NCBI GenBank assembly: GCA_031265005.1
Contig: JAISDD010000152.1
Span: forward strand, 1 to 9,301
Direction of reading: 5' to 3'
DNA: 9,301 nucleotides
Source of the DNA: Syntrophomonadaceae bacterium
Lineage (GTDB): Bacteria; Bacillota; Syntrophomonadia; Syntrophomonadales; Syntrophomonadaceae
Both the position numbers and the translations under genes were made by a program. Below the pieces are notes generated by a model that searched no databases, was not told the DNA's origin, and worked only from the letters and a program-made list of their open reading frames with translations. How positions within the stretch are numbered: the stretch's first letter is position 1; every line of letters begins with the position of its first letter. This document shows, in pieces, positions 1 to 7,725 of the stretch.

Positions 1-685
1 AATTATAAACCTCGTTAATCTGCCGGAACAACGAACCTCCAAACTCACGGCGGTCTTTGAAAATCTGCTGCGTCGTGTCTTGAAATACCGCTGTTTTGAT
101 TGTGTGCGGGCATTGTTCCGATAATAGCAATGCGAGATTGGTATAAATATTGTCGGTATTCAGCAAGCCGAGCGTAGCCATTTGCACCGCTCCTAATTCC
201 ACCCGGCGGTTGGCAAACTCCGCTCCCGCAAAATCAAAAGTCAAATCTTGCTCTACCGAACGCAGTTTTTCGTAGCTCTCGCCATCAGTTTCCCGTATCA
301 TCTTGCGTATTGCTGTGTCGGTCGCGGGTACGGAAGAAGTACCATGCCGCACGAAAACTCCCTCTGGCCGTATGCCTTTGCCCGCAAGATAATATGGTCG
401 TTCTGTGCCGACTTGGACGTCAACGATTACTATGTGCTTATCGTTGATTTGCTCAATCTTGCTGTGGGTAAACATCGTTACGTCGGGCTTGACGCTGTCG
501 CGGAGCATATTGTTAATACTCACCAGATCCGCTTCGGCATTGTCAAGGCCGATAACTTCACCGCTGTCGGCAATGCCAATGTACAATGTACCGCCGCCGC
601 TGTTGGCGAACGCGACAACTTCTTTTTTTATGTCGTCAACGATTTTCAGCTTTAACTCAACCGTTCCGCTCTCTTTGAACACCAT
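1..685 (-). CDS. AlbA_2 (Schlafen-type) domain ATP-binding protein, C-terminus beyond window
   Basis: The reverse strand is open from an ATG at 685 to the left edge: 228 codons without a stop, so only the C-terminal part is missing. The start is set by GGAGG at 695-699, 9 nt upstream. Residues 5-12 (ESGTVELK), the FANSGGGTLYIGI stretch near 26-38, a following DSGEVIGL, and RHGTSSVPAT near 113-122 are the hallmarks of the AlbA_2 (Schlafen AlbA-like, formerly AAA_4) domain. The later LLLSEQCPHTIKTAVF and FKDRREFGGSLF segments are typical of the middle of the roughly 480-residue bacterial proteins that join this domain to a GHKL-like ATPase region and a winged helix. These are annotated as ATP-binding or RecG-like transcriptional regulators; the cellular role is mostly unknown. 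It follows the arginine operon on the same strand but has its own promoter, so co-transcription is not required. Confidence 0.88.
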   Translation of the reverse strand, partial: MVFKESGTVELKLKIVDDIKKEVVAFANSGGGTLYIGIADSGEVIGLDNAEADLVSINNMLRDSVKPDVTMFTHSKIEQINDKHIVIVDVQVGTERPYYLAGKGIRPEGVFVRHGTSSVPATDTAIRKMIRETDGESYEKLRSVEQDLTFDFAGAEFANRRVELGAVQMATLGLLNTDNIYTNLALLLSEQCPHTIKTAVFQDTTQQIFKDRREFGGSLFRQINEVYN

Positions 686-716
686 TACAGGTCGCCTCCG
701 CCGATGATATATTAAC

Positions 717-725
717 ATTATAACA
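717..725 (-). promoter_or_regulatory. extended -10 promoter of the AlbA_2 gene
   Basis: On the minus strand TGTTATAAT (725 to 717) is a full extended -10 element (TGnTATAAT). It lies 31 nt from the ATG at 685, giving a predicted leader of about 25 nt. No good -35 hexamer is seen at 17 nt, as is usual for extended -10 promoters. Confidence 0.55.
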
Positions 726-826
726 CATTTTAACAAAGAGCCCCGCATTGTGTTAGAAAAAATTTTAGCTGAAAATTCTAATTATCCTTGACCAAGCCAT
801 TCTAAGCTTTTTTAATTTTCACACCT

Positions 827-2029
827 CTATTTTTTCAAACTTTGTTCCAAAAGCGCCTGTACTTTTAGGGGCAAGCCAAAAAGATTGATAAAGCCTTCCG
901 CGTCTTTTTGGCTGTATATTTCATCAGCGCCAAACGTAGCCAAATCCGCGTTATATAATGAATAAGGCGATTTTACCCCTACCGCCGTACAACTGCCTTT
1001 AAACAAACACATTCTAACCGTACCGCTCACATTGCGCTGAGTTTCTTCTACAAAAGCGTCTAAAGCCGCTTTGACTTTACTAAACCAATTGCCGTCGTAG
1101 ACCAATTCCGCATAATCAACCGCTAACTGTTCTTTTAAATGTAAAGTCCTCCTATCCAAAGTAAGGCTTTCCAATTCATTGTGCGCCGCGTACAGGATAG
1201 TTCCTCCCGGAGTTTCATAAACTCCACGGGATTTCATACCTACCAGTCTATTTTCAATCAAACTTACGATTCCCACGCCATTGGCTCCGCCCAATTCGTT
1301 CAATTTGGTCATCAGCGCTAAAGAAGACATCTTTTCGCCGTCTAAAGCTACAGGAATTCCCTGAACAAAATCTATTTCCACATAAGTTTCTACATCCGGG
1401 GCTTTACCCGGAGGCACCGTTAATACATAAAGGTCATCCTGCGGCGCGTTGTCCGGATCCTCCAAGTCTCCCCCCTCATGAGAAATATGCCAAATATTCC
1501 GATCCCGGCTGTAGATTTTCTCCTTAGTCACCGGAATGTCTATTCCATGCCTGACCGCAAAGTCTATCGCGTCTTCCCGCGAACGTATATGCCATTCTCG
1601 CCAGGGCGCGACTATTTTTAAATCCGGAGCCAAAGCTTTAACCGTCAATTCAAATCTGACCTGATCGTTACCTTTTCCGGTAGCTCCATGACATATAGCC
1701 GAAGCGTTTTCTTTACGGGCGATCTCCACCATTTTTTTAGCAATAAGCGGTCTGGCAAACGATGTTCCTAAAAGATATTTTTTTTCATAAACCGCGCCCG
1801 CTTTTAAAACCGGAAAAATATACTCATTTATAAATTCCTCTCTTAGGTCTTCAATATATATTTTAGCAGCGCCTGTTTTTATCGCTTTTTCATGCAAAGG
1901 AGCTAATTCTTCCCCTTGCCCTAAATCAGCGCAAAAAGCGATAACTTCATAACCATAGTTTTCCTTTAACCAGGGAATTATGACGGAAGTATCCAAACCT
2001 CCCGAATATGCTAAAACTATTTTTTCCAA
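827..2029 (-). CDS. argG: argininosuccinate synthase
   Basis: This enzyme joins citrulline and aspartate using ATP to give argininosuccinate and AMP, the penultimate step of arginine synthesis in the cytoplasm. The 400-residue product has the usual family length. The N-terminal pyrophosphatase P-loop SGGLDTS is at residues 9-15, and the substrate-binding block [15 protein letters not shown] is at 113-127. The initiation codon is TTG (2029-2027), not ATG, but it is backed by AGGAGG at 2037-2042 with 7-nt spacing, and the family's N-terminal [11 protein letters not shown] begins exactly there. It is the last arginine gene in the run, 18 nt after argF. The usual partner argH does not follow; a non-arginine gene does. 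The gene is intact. Confidence 0.97.
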   Translation of the reverse strand: MEKIVLAYSGGLDTSVIIPWLKENYGYEVIAFCADLGQGEELAPLHEKAIKTGAAKIYIEDLREEFINEYIFPVLKAGAVYEKKYLLGTSFARPLIAKKMVEIARKENASAICHGATGKGNDQVRFELTVKALAPDLKIVAPWREWHIRSREDAIDFAVRHGIDIPVTKEKIYSRDRNIWHISHEGGDLEDPDNAPQDDLYVLTVPPGKAPDVETYVEIDFVQGIPVALDGEKMSSLALMTKLNELGGANGVGIVSLIENRLVGMKSRGVYETPGGTILYAAHNELESLTLDRRTLHLKEQLAVDYAELVYDGNWFSKVKAALDAFVEETQRNVSGTVRMCLFKGSCTAVGVKSPYSLYNADLATFGADEIYSQKDAEGFINLFGLPLKVQALLEQSLKK

Positions 2030-2036
2030 TCTTTCT

Positions 2037-2042
2037 CCTCCT
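2037..2042 (-). promoter_or_regulatory. ribosome binding site that fixes the TTG start of argG
   Basis: On the minus strand AGGAGG sits 7 nt before TTG. It is a perfect anti-16S match and the main reason for accepting TTG as the start codon. Confidence 0.85.
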
Positions 2043-2047
2043 ATCTC

Positions 2048-2989
2048 TTACATAAGCAAAGCCATAATCGCTTTATGGGCGTGCAAACGATTTTCCGCCT
2101 CGTCCATGATGACCGACTGAGGCCCGTCCATTACTTCATCAGTTATCTCTTTGCCCCGTTTAGCCGGCAGACAATGAAGTACTATAGCGTCCGGTTTGGC
2201 TAAACTGAGCAACTTACTGTTCAGCTGGTAATCCGTAAAATGTTTTTCTTTATCACCGGCCGTCTCTTCCTGTCCCATGCTGGCCCAAACATCAGTATAT
2301 ACCACATCAGCCCCGGCAATAGCTTTCTGCAGATCTTTTTCGACAGTCAGAACGCTTTTGGTTTTCAAAGCATCCTCCTGCGCGGCCGCTAAAATGTTTT
2401 TATCAGGTTCAAATCCGCCCGGAGAAGAAACAACTACATCCATCCCCATTTTCGCGCCTCCGAATAATAAGCTGTGAGCCACATTGTTACCGTCGCCTAA
2501 AAAAGTTAATTTGAGGCCTTGCAGCTTTCCTTTATGTTCTTTAATAGTCAGCATATCTCCTAAAACTTGAGTAGGGTGCAGCAAGTCGGTTAACCCGTTA
2601 ATAACTGGCACATCCGCCCAACGCGCTAACTCCAACACTTCCTCATGGGCAAAAGTGCGGATCATAATTCCGTCAACCATACGGGAAAGCACCATGGCTG
2701 TATCTTTTATAGCTTCTCCTCTTCCTAATTGGATATCTCGGGGATTTAGGAACAACGCGCATCCGCCCAGCTGATACATCCCCACTTCAAAAGCCACTCG
2801 GGTACGAGTTGAGGATTTTTGGAAAATCATAGCTAAAGTTTTTCCTTGCAGATAAGGATGCGCTATGCCTAATTTCTGCATCCGCTTTAATTCACCGGCC
2901 ACATCCAGTAATATCTTAATTTCTTCCGTAGTAAAATCATGTAAAGATATAAAATCACGCCGCCTGATAAAATTACTTAAATTTTGCAT
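2048..2989 (-). CDS. argF: ornithine carbamoyltransferase
   Basis: This enzyme transfers the carbamoyl group from carbamoyl phosphate to ornithine, giving citrulline. The 313-residue length is typical. The carbamoyl-phosphate loop SSTRTR is at residues 59-64 and HPTQ at 138-141. The ornithine-binding DVWASMG is at 233-239 and the catalytic HCLP at 272-275. The SMG loop separates it from aspartate carbamoyltransferase. The ATG at 2989 is preceded by AGAGGG at short spacing. It lies 27 nt after argD and 18 nt before argG in the same operon. Its carbamoyl phosphate must come from carAB elsewhere, because those genes are not in the window. A catabolic role (arcB) is unlikely given the biosynthetic neighbours. 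Confidence 0.97.
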   Translation of the reverse strand: MQNLSNFIRRRDFISLHDFTTEEIKILLDVAGELKRMQKLGIAHPYLQGKTLAMIFQKSSTRTRVAFEVGMYQLGGCALFLNPRDIQLGRGEAIKDTAMVLSRMVDGIMIRTFAHEEVLELARWADVPVINGLTDLLHPTQVLGDMLTIKEHKGKLQGLKLTFLGDGNNVAHSLLFGGAKMGMDVVVSSPGGFEPDKNILAAAQEDALKTKSVLTVEKDLQKAIAGADVVYTDVWASMGQEETAGDKEKHFTDYQLNSKLLSLAKPDAIVLHCLPAKRGKEITDEVMDGPQSVIMDEAENRLHAHKAIMALLM

Positions 2990-3016
2990 TTTTCCCTCTT
3001 GTCCTTTCTCGCAATG

Positions 3017-4210
3017 TCAATCTTCCGGCCATTCGTCCAAAGCTTCCGCAAATATTTCCACCGCTTGTTTCATCTCCGTTTCGCTGATGTTCAGCGCCGG
3101 TACCCAACGGACTACTTTAGGCCCTGCCCCAATCAGCAGCAATCCTTTTCGTCTGCAAATCTCCAGGAGCCCGGTATGATTTGCGTTCATCTCCAATCCC
3201 AGCATAAGACCCAATCCGCGCAACTCGGTTATACGTTTGTCTTTAAGCGCTTGGAGATTGTTTTGTAAATATTTTCCTTTGTCCCGCACTTGTTGAAGAA
3301 AATCTTCCTGCCCGACAATATCAAACACCGCATTTCCCACTGCCGTCCCCAAGGGATTTCCGCCAAAAGTGGAAGCGTGATCCCCAGGCTCAAATCCTGT
3401 AACGGGCAATTCTCCCGCTAACATAACTCCCATGGGGAAGCCTCCGGCAATACCTTTTGCAAGGGTGACAATATCCGGTTTCACTCCGTACTTTTGAAAA
3501 GTGAAAAAATGTCCGCTCCGTCCTATCCCGCACTGTACTTCATCAAATATCAGTACTAGTCCTTTCTGGTCACATATTTGCCTCAGCCCTTGTAAAAACT
3601 CAATATCCGCAGGCGTTACCCCTCCTTCCCCCTGAATAGGTTCCACCATAACAGCTGCTGTTTCATCGTTGATCAAAGCCTTAACTGAATTCAAATCATT
3701 AAAATCAGCATACGCGAAACCTGGAACTAGCGGCGCGAAACCTTCGTGATATTTCGGCTGGCCCGTAGCGGTCAAAGCCGCCATAGTACGCCCATGAAAA
3801 CTGTTTTTGAAAACAATTATTGAATGCCGTTTTTGATCGCCGCGGCGGTAAAAATATTTACGCACCATTTTGATTGCCGCTTCATTGGCTTCAGCTCCGC
3901 TGTTGCAAAAAAAGGCTTTACTCAAGCCAGAGTTTTGCACTAATTTTTTAGCCAATTCAATTTGAGGCTCAATCCAGAACAGGTTGGAACAATGCCACAG
4001 TTTTTCGCTTTGCTCTTGCAGCGCTTTATTTAACCTCTGGTCTGAATGGCCCAAAACGCATACTGCGATTCCCCCTATAAAATCCAAATACTCCTTGCCG
4101 TCAGCATCCCAAATCTTAGAACCCTTTCCTCTCACTAACGCTAAAGGATAACGGGCATATGTATTCATGACATATTCAGACCCGACGGCTGTCAATTCTG
4201 CATTGTTCAT
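3017..4210 (-). CDS. argD: acetylornithine aminotransferase
   Basis: This is a PLP-dependent class III aminotransferase that converts N-acetylglutamate semialdehyde plus glutamate to N2-acetylornithine. In the 397-residue product, NSGAEANEAA (103-112) contacts the cofactor phosphate and SFHGRT is at 137-142. IFDEVQ carries the PLP-ring aspartate (D223), and TLAKGIAGGFPMG holds the Schiff-base lysine K252. Its ribosome binding site AGGAGG (4219-4224) overlaps the argB stop codon, and the gap to argB is only 12 nt, so translational coupling is likely. The C-terminal VVRWVPALNIS matches the usual substrate-site tail. Family members sometimes also act on succinyl-diaminopimelate, but the operon points to arginine. 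Confidence 0.96.
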   Translation of the reverse strand: MNNAELTAVGSEYVMNTYARYPLALVRGKGSKIWDADGKEYLDFIGGIAVCVLGHSDQRLNKALQEQSEKLWHCSNLFWIEPQIELAKKLVQNSGLSKAFFCNSGAEANEAAIKMVRKYFYRRGDQKRHSIIVFKNSFHGRTMAALTATGQPKYHEGFAPLVPGFAYADFNDLNSVKALINDETAAVMVEPIQGEGGVTPADIEFLQGLRQICDQKGLVLIFDEVQCGIGRSGHFFTFQKYGVKPDIVTLAKGIAGGFPMGVMLAGELPVTGFEPGDHASTFGGNPLGTAVGNAVFDIVGQEDFLQQVRDKGKYLQNNLQALKDKRITELRGLGLMLGLEMNANHTGLLEICRRKGLLLIGAGPKVVRWVPALNISETEMKQAVEIFAEALDEWPED

Positions 4211-4222
4211 TTTTAATCCCTC

Positions 4223-5089
4223 CTATTCATTTATAACCATAGTGCCTACGCCGGAATCAGTAAATATTTCTAAAAGGATCGCGTGCGGCAGGCGTCCGTC
4301 AATAATGTGAGTACTCCCTACCCCGCCTCGGACTGATTCATAACAGCATTGTATTTTAGGTAACATTCCTCCAGCAATAATTTCTTTTCGCTTAAGCTCC
4401 TCTATTTCGCTCAATTTCAATATAGAAATTAGGCTCTCGGGATCTTGGGGGTTTCTTAAAAGTCCTGGAGTATCCGTAAGCAGAATTAATTTGTCCGCTT
4501 TGAGAGTCACCGCTATAGCTGAAGCTACTAAATCAGCGTTAATGTTGAAACTTTGCTGTGATTTATCGGTTCCAATAGGAGCAATGACCGGAATGTAAGA
4601 ATTTTCTATCAAAGTCATTATGATTTCAGGGTTTACGCTTTCTACTTGCCCGACAAAACCCATCTTGTTTTTCTGTTCTTCATTTTTCGCCATTATAAGG
4701 TTATCGTCTTTCCCCGATATTCCCACCGCTCTGCCTCCGCTGGCATTAAGTCCGGCCACAATCTCTTTATTGACTTTTCCGCCTAAAACCATTTCCACGA
4801 CTTCCATGGTTTTTTCGTCGGTGACCCTCAATCCGTTAACAAAACTGGTCTTGATATTCAGCCGTTCCAGCATTTCATTGATTTCAGGGCCTCCTCCATG
4901 AACGACTATTGGATGCATACCCACCAGCTTCATTAACACAATATCCTGCATAACCTTGGCTTTAAGGTCACAATCTACCATAGCGGCTCCGCCATATTTG
5001 ATCACTACTATTTTTCCGTGAAATTCTTTTATATAAGGCAATGCTTCAACTAATATTTCAGCTTTTTTCATAGCTGGGCCGTGTTGCAT
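4223..5089 (-). CDS. argB: acetylglutamate kinase, probably arginine-sensitive
   Basis: This enzyme phosphorylates N-acetyl-L-glutamate with ATP, the second step and usual control point of the pathway. The 288-residue amino acid kinase fold shows KYGG (31-34), HGGGP (64-68), GISGKDDN (123-130), NINADLVA (182-189) and GGMLPK towards the C-terminus. The start is the first Met: AAGGAG at 5098-5103 lies 8 nt upstream, whereas the Met at residue 7 has no ribosome binding site. The N-terminal helix of roughly 20 residues before the first strand, and a length well above the arginine-insensitive E. coli enzyme (258 residues), fit the hexameric, arginine-inhibited class. This is expected when ArgJ recycles acetyl groups. 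Feedback sensitivity is inferred, not shown. Confidence 0.96.
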   Translation of the reverse strand: MQHGPAMKKAEILVEALPYIKEFHGKIVVIKYGGAAMVDCDLKAKVMQDIVLMKLVGMHPIVVHGGGPEINEMLERLNIKTSFVNGLRVTDEKTMEVVEMVLGGKVNKEIVAGLNASGGRAVGISGKDDNLIMAKNEEQKNKMGFVGQVESVNPEIIMTLIENSYIPVIAPIGTDKSQQSFNINADLVASAIAVTLKADKLILLTDTPGLLRNPQDPESLISILKLSEIEELKRKEIIAGGMLPKIQCCYESVRGGVGSTHIIDGRLPHAILLEIFTDSGVGTMVINE

Positions 5090-5160
5090 TTTTTCAGCTC
5101 CTTTTGGGTAAACCCCATTTCATATTGCCGCCGCCTCTGCGCAACTCAAAAATATAATTC

Positions 5161-6366
5161 CTAAGTCCGGTAATCCGCGTTTATTTTTATATAATCATAA
5201 GTTAGGTCACACCCCCAGGCCAAGGCATTTTTATCTCCTGATTTAAGATCAATCTTAATTAAAACCGTTTCGGATTCTAAAAAAGGTTTTACTTCTTCTT
5301 CAGAAAAATCAAAGATGCAGCCATCTTTAGCAACCTGGATATCCCCTATGAAAACATCAACTTTATCAGGCAAAAAATCGGCTCCGGAATATCCGGCGGC
5401 GCATAGAACCCTCCCCCAATTGGCGTCATTCCCGAATATCGCGGTTTTCACCAAGTTAGAGCTGGCTACGCTCCGGGCTATCATTCTGGCTGTTTGAATG
5501 TCGGCGGCGTTTTCAGCCTTAATTTCCAGTAAATGAGTCGCCCCTTCCCCATCGCGGGCAATCATCTTTGACATGGCTATATTTATATAGTCCAGCGCCT
5601 CTTGAAATTTTTTCATATCACCGGAATTTACATCATCTATGACGGGGTTGCCGGCTTTTCCATTCGCCAATATCATGACCGCGTCATTAGTGGAAGTGTC
5701 CCGGTCGATACTTACCATGTTATATGAAACGTCCACCGACGCTTTCAAAGCCGCTTGCAGGCAGGAAGCGCTTATAAGAGCATCCGTCGTTATAAATCCC
5801 AGCATAGTCGCCATATTAGGATGTATCATCCCCGATCCTTTAGCTGTCGCGCCCATTCGTACAGAATGTCCTTGGATATCGAATTCTACCGCGATCTCTT
5901 TACTCCGTAAATCAGTGGTCATGATAGCATTGGCCAGATTAACCGCTCCTGCCTGACTAAGCTCTGCCGCTGCCGATCTAATGCCTTTTTCCATTCGATC
6001 CATCGGTAAAAATCCTCCGATCACTCCGGTAGAAGCTATCAGTACGTCATTTTTTTGAATATCCAAGGCCTCCGCTGTTATGGCCGCCGTCTTTAAGGCG
6101 TCGTTCCAGCCGCGGCTTCCGGTGCAAGCGTTCGCGTTGCCGCTGTTGACCACTATAGCCTGCGCTTGATTATTACGTAAATGCTCCTGGCTGATATCCA
6201 CGCACGCGGCGCGTACTTTGTTTTGAGTAAATACGCCCGCAGCCGTCGCCGGACAAATGGAATAAATGATGCCAACGTCTTTTTTATTCTTACTTTTTAT
6301 TTCCGCGTTTACCCCTTGAGCTAAAAACCCTAAGGGAGCGGTAACTGAACCATCCAGTAATTTCAT
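5161..6366 (-). CDS. argJ: glutamate N-acetyltransferase / ornithine acetyltransferase
   Basis: ArgJ moves the acetyl group from N-acetylornithine to glutamate, releasing ornithine and regenerating N-acetylglutamate; some members also use acetyl-CoA. The 401-residue precursor carries the self-cleavage motif KGSGMIHPNMATMLGF. The scissile bond is expected between A186 and T187, with T187 as the new N-terminal nucleophile of the beta chain. STGVIGG near 112-118 forms the oxyanion hole, and the conserved C-terminal end (AWGCDLTYDYIKINADYRT) is complete. The start at 6366 agrees with the family N-terminus, although GGAGG lies a rather long 12 nt upstream. No argA or argE is seen, consistent with the acetyl cycle. 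Whether it is mono- or bifunctional cannot be decided from sequence alone. Confidence 0.96.
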   Translation of the reverse strand: MKLLDGSVTAPLGFLAQGVNAEIKSKNKKDVGIIYSICPATAAGVFTQNKVRAACVDISQEHLRNNQAQAIVVNSGNANACTGSRGWNDALKTAAITAEALDIQKNDVLIASTGVIGGFLPMDRMEKGIRSAAAELSQAGAVNLANAIMTTDLRSKEIAVEFDIQGHSVRMGATAKGSGMIHPNMATMLGFITTDALISASCLQAALKASVDVSYNMVSIDRDTSTNDAVMILANGKAGNPVIDDVNSGDMKKFQEALDYINIAMSKMIARDGEGATHLLEIKAENAADIQTARMIARSVASSNLVKTAIFGNDANWGRVLCAAGYSGADFLPDKVDVFIGDIQVAKDGCIFDFSEEEVKPFLESETVLIKIDLKSGDKNALAWGCDLTYDYIKINADYRT

Positions 6367-6411
6367 TTTTACTTTACGCCTCCGTGTGTTAATTTTAATG
6401 TTTTATATAAT

Positions 6412-7446
6412 TTAAGGATGAAGTCCTGGTATTTGTAATCCCATTGTTTCTTCCAGCCCTAAAAGCAAATTCATATTTTGAATAGCCTGCCCGGACGCTC
6501 CTTTAGTTAAATTATCCAGAACCGAACCCAGGATCAGGCGCCTGTTATCTTCATCCGCATAAAGGCCGATATCAACCATATTACTCCCATACACCCATTT
6601 GGTACTAGGCATTACGCCGTCGGCCAAAATATTAACGAACGGTTCTGAAGCGTATTTATCTTCTAAACATGTTCGCGCCATTTCCCCAGTTATTCCTGGT
6701 TTTAGCCGGGCGTAGACGGTGCTCAATATCCCTCTGTTAATAGGGAGCAAATGGGGAGTAAAAGTTATATCCAGTTTTTTCCCAGCAGCGAGGTTCAATT
6801 CCTGCATTATTTCAGGTCCGTGACGATGGACGCCCGTTCCGTACGGACTAATTCCCTCGTTTACTTCACAAAAATGGCTGCTGGCTTTCGGTTCACGTCC
6901 CGCTCCGGTAACTCCGCTTTTAGAATCAATAATTATATTGTCATCTATCAAACCGTTTTCCAACAACGGAGCTAACGGAATTATAGCGCTGGTTGGATAA
7001 CAACCGGGATTAGCTATAAGGTCAGTCTTTTTAATTTGTTCACGGTATAATTCCGGTATCCCATAAACGGCCTTTTCTAGCAGTTCCGGCTCTCCATGTT
7101 CCAGCTGATAGTATTCCGTATAAATCTCGGGGTCTTTCAAACGGAAATCAGCCCCCAAATCCACGCATTTAATACCCCATTCCAGAAGCTGTTTCACTAT
7201 AGGTACTGAAAAACCATGCGGCAAAGCTAAAAAAGCCGCGTCACAACTGTCCTTTATATCGTCCAGTCTGCTAGGTTCGCACACTAAGTCAGAAAAGCCA
7301 AGCAATTGCGGATAAACTTGATCTATTCTTTTCCCGACAAAATCTACGGATAAAATCTTTACCGCCTTCAATTGCCTGTGATAAGCCAGCAGGCGTAATA
7401 ATTCCGCCGCCGTATAACCGTCTCCTATAATAGCTAATTTATACAT
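6412..7446 (-). CDS. argC: N-acetyl-gamma-glutamyl-phosphate reductase
   Basis: ArgC reduces N-acetylglutamyl phosphate with NADPH to the semialdehyde. The chosen start is the ATG at 7446: GGAAGGGGG lies 7 nt upstream, the product is 344 residues (the family norm), and MYKLAIIG aligns with the usual N-terminus. The frame stays open upstream to 7590, but those extra 48 codons cover the predicted transcript leader. Catalytic C149 lies in ANPGCYPTSA. GAGREPK (181-187) and the HRHGPE block with the catalytic histidine (207-212) are present, as is FLALPHG (72-78). The dinucleotide loop reads IIGDGYTAAEL where most ArgC proteins have GATGYTGAEL, so it is one residue shorter and lacks the last glycine. 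It is the first gene of the operon, 45 nt before argJ. Confidence 0.95.
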   Translation of the reverse strand: MYKLAIIGDGYTAAELLRLLAYHRQLKAVKILSVDFVGKRIDQVYPQLLGFSDLVCEPSRLDDIKDSCDAAFLALPHGFSVPIVKQLLEWGIKCVDLGADFRLKDPEIYTEYYQLEHGEPELLEKAVYGIPELYREQIKKTDLIANPGCYPTSAIIPLAPLLENGLIDDNIIIDSKSGVTGAGREPKASSHFCEVNEGISPYGTGVHRHGPEIMQELNLAAGKKLDITFTPHLLPINRGILSTVYARLKPGITGEMARTCLEDKYASEPFVNILADGVMPSTKWVYGSNMVDIGLYADEDNRRLILGSVLDNLTKGASGQAIQNMNLLLGLEETMGLQIPGLHP

Positions 7447-7453
7447 AGGATTT

Positions 7454-7462
7454 CCCCCTTCC
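7454..7462 (-). promoter_or_regulatory. ribosome binding site that fixes the argC start
   Basis: On the minus strand GGAAGGGGG ends 7 nt before the ATG at 7446. The upstream in-frame ATG codons (for example at 7521) have no comparable site, so this decides the argC start. Confidence 0.75.
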
Positions 7463-7551
7463 AAGCGTTTTCCCAACATACTCTTTAGCACGTTGAATAC
7501 ATTCGCCGGATATTTTATCATAATAATCTTTTTTGCTTTATCGAAACATTG

Positions 7552-7565
7552 TTTATTATTATACA
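7552..7565. promoter_or_regulatory. weaker second ARG box over the -10
   Basis: TTTATTATTATACA matches 11 of 14 positions of the pattern TGMATWWWWATKCA. Its centre is 20 bp from that of box 1, the spacing expected for paired ArgR boxes on one face of the helix. Much of the match comes from AT positions, so it is only a candidate. Confidence 0.35.
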
Positions 7566-7586
7566 TATTGTTGCATAAATTTGCAA
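7558..7586 (-). promoter_or_regulatory. promoter of the argCJBDFG operon
   Basis: On the minus strand TTGCAA (7586-7581) and a perfect TATAAT (7563-7558) are separated by exactly 17 nt, a housekeeping-sigma promoter. Transcription should begin near 7551, giving a leader of about 105 nt before the argC ATG at 7446. No T-box signature was seen in that leader. Confidence 0.75.
7571..7586. promoter_or_regulatory. ARG box, probable ArgR/AhrC operator (box 1)
   Basis: TTGCATAAATTTGCAA is a near-perfect palindrome. Its core TGCATAAATTTGCA matches 13 of 14 positions of the general ARG-box pattern TGMATWWWWATKCA. It covers the -35 hexamer and part of the spacer of the arginine promoter, so an arginine-bound ArgR hexamer here would block RNA polymerase. 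Confidence 0.65.
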
Positions 7587-7631
7587 TCACTTTAACATAT
7601 TATTTTCATGAAAACTTCTCCACAAACTGTC

Positions 7632-7665
7632 AAGACCCGGCGCAACCTAAAACACGCCGGATCTT
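7632..7665. repeat. GC-rich 11-bp inverted repeat between the GIY-YIG gene and the arg promoter
   Basis: AAGACCCGGCG (7632-7642) pairs with CGCCGGATCTT (7655-7665) over 11 bp with one G-T wobble and a 12-nt loop. Transcribed leftward it could end or protect the GIY-YIG transcript. There is no downstream T-run on either strand, so it is not a classical intrinsic terminator. Confidence 0.5.
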
Positions 7666-7697
7666 CGTAAAATAATATATTGTTTTTCGTTCCCGTA

Positions 7698-7725
7698 CCG
7701 AAAAAGATTTATTATGTTTTTTCGG
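7698..7725. repeat. 8-bp inverted repeat downstream of the GIY-YIG gene
   Basis: CCGAAAAA (7698-7705) and TTTTTCGG (7718-7725) form a perfect 8-bp stem with a 12-nt loop. The A/T tracts are inside the stem. It may be a weak transcription end for the leftward two-gene unit, but the evidence is structural only. Confidence 0.35.

Noticed and set aside
248..707. Two plus-strand ORFs of 135 and 100 residues
   Set aside because: Both lie opposite the AlbA_2-domain gene, whose reverse-strand frame has recognisable motifs, a ribosome binding site and a promoter. The plus frames have cysteine-rich or low-complexity products and no family signature.
7538..7549. Three-codon leader peptide (Met-Phe-Arg-stop) in the argC leader
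   Set aside because: An arginine codon just before a stop is tempting for attenuation, but the ATG is almost at the predicted start site, has no ribosome binding site, and no competing terminator structure follows.
7447..7590. N-terminal extension of argC by 48 codons
   Set aside because: The extension would begin upstream of the predicted -10 and start site, lacks a ribosome binding site, and is not found in the family. The ATG at 7446 has a strong site and gives the normal length.
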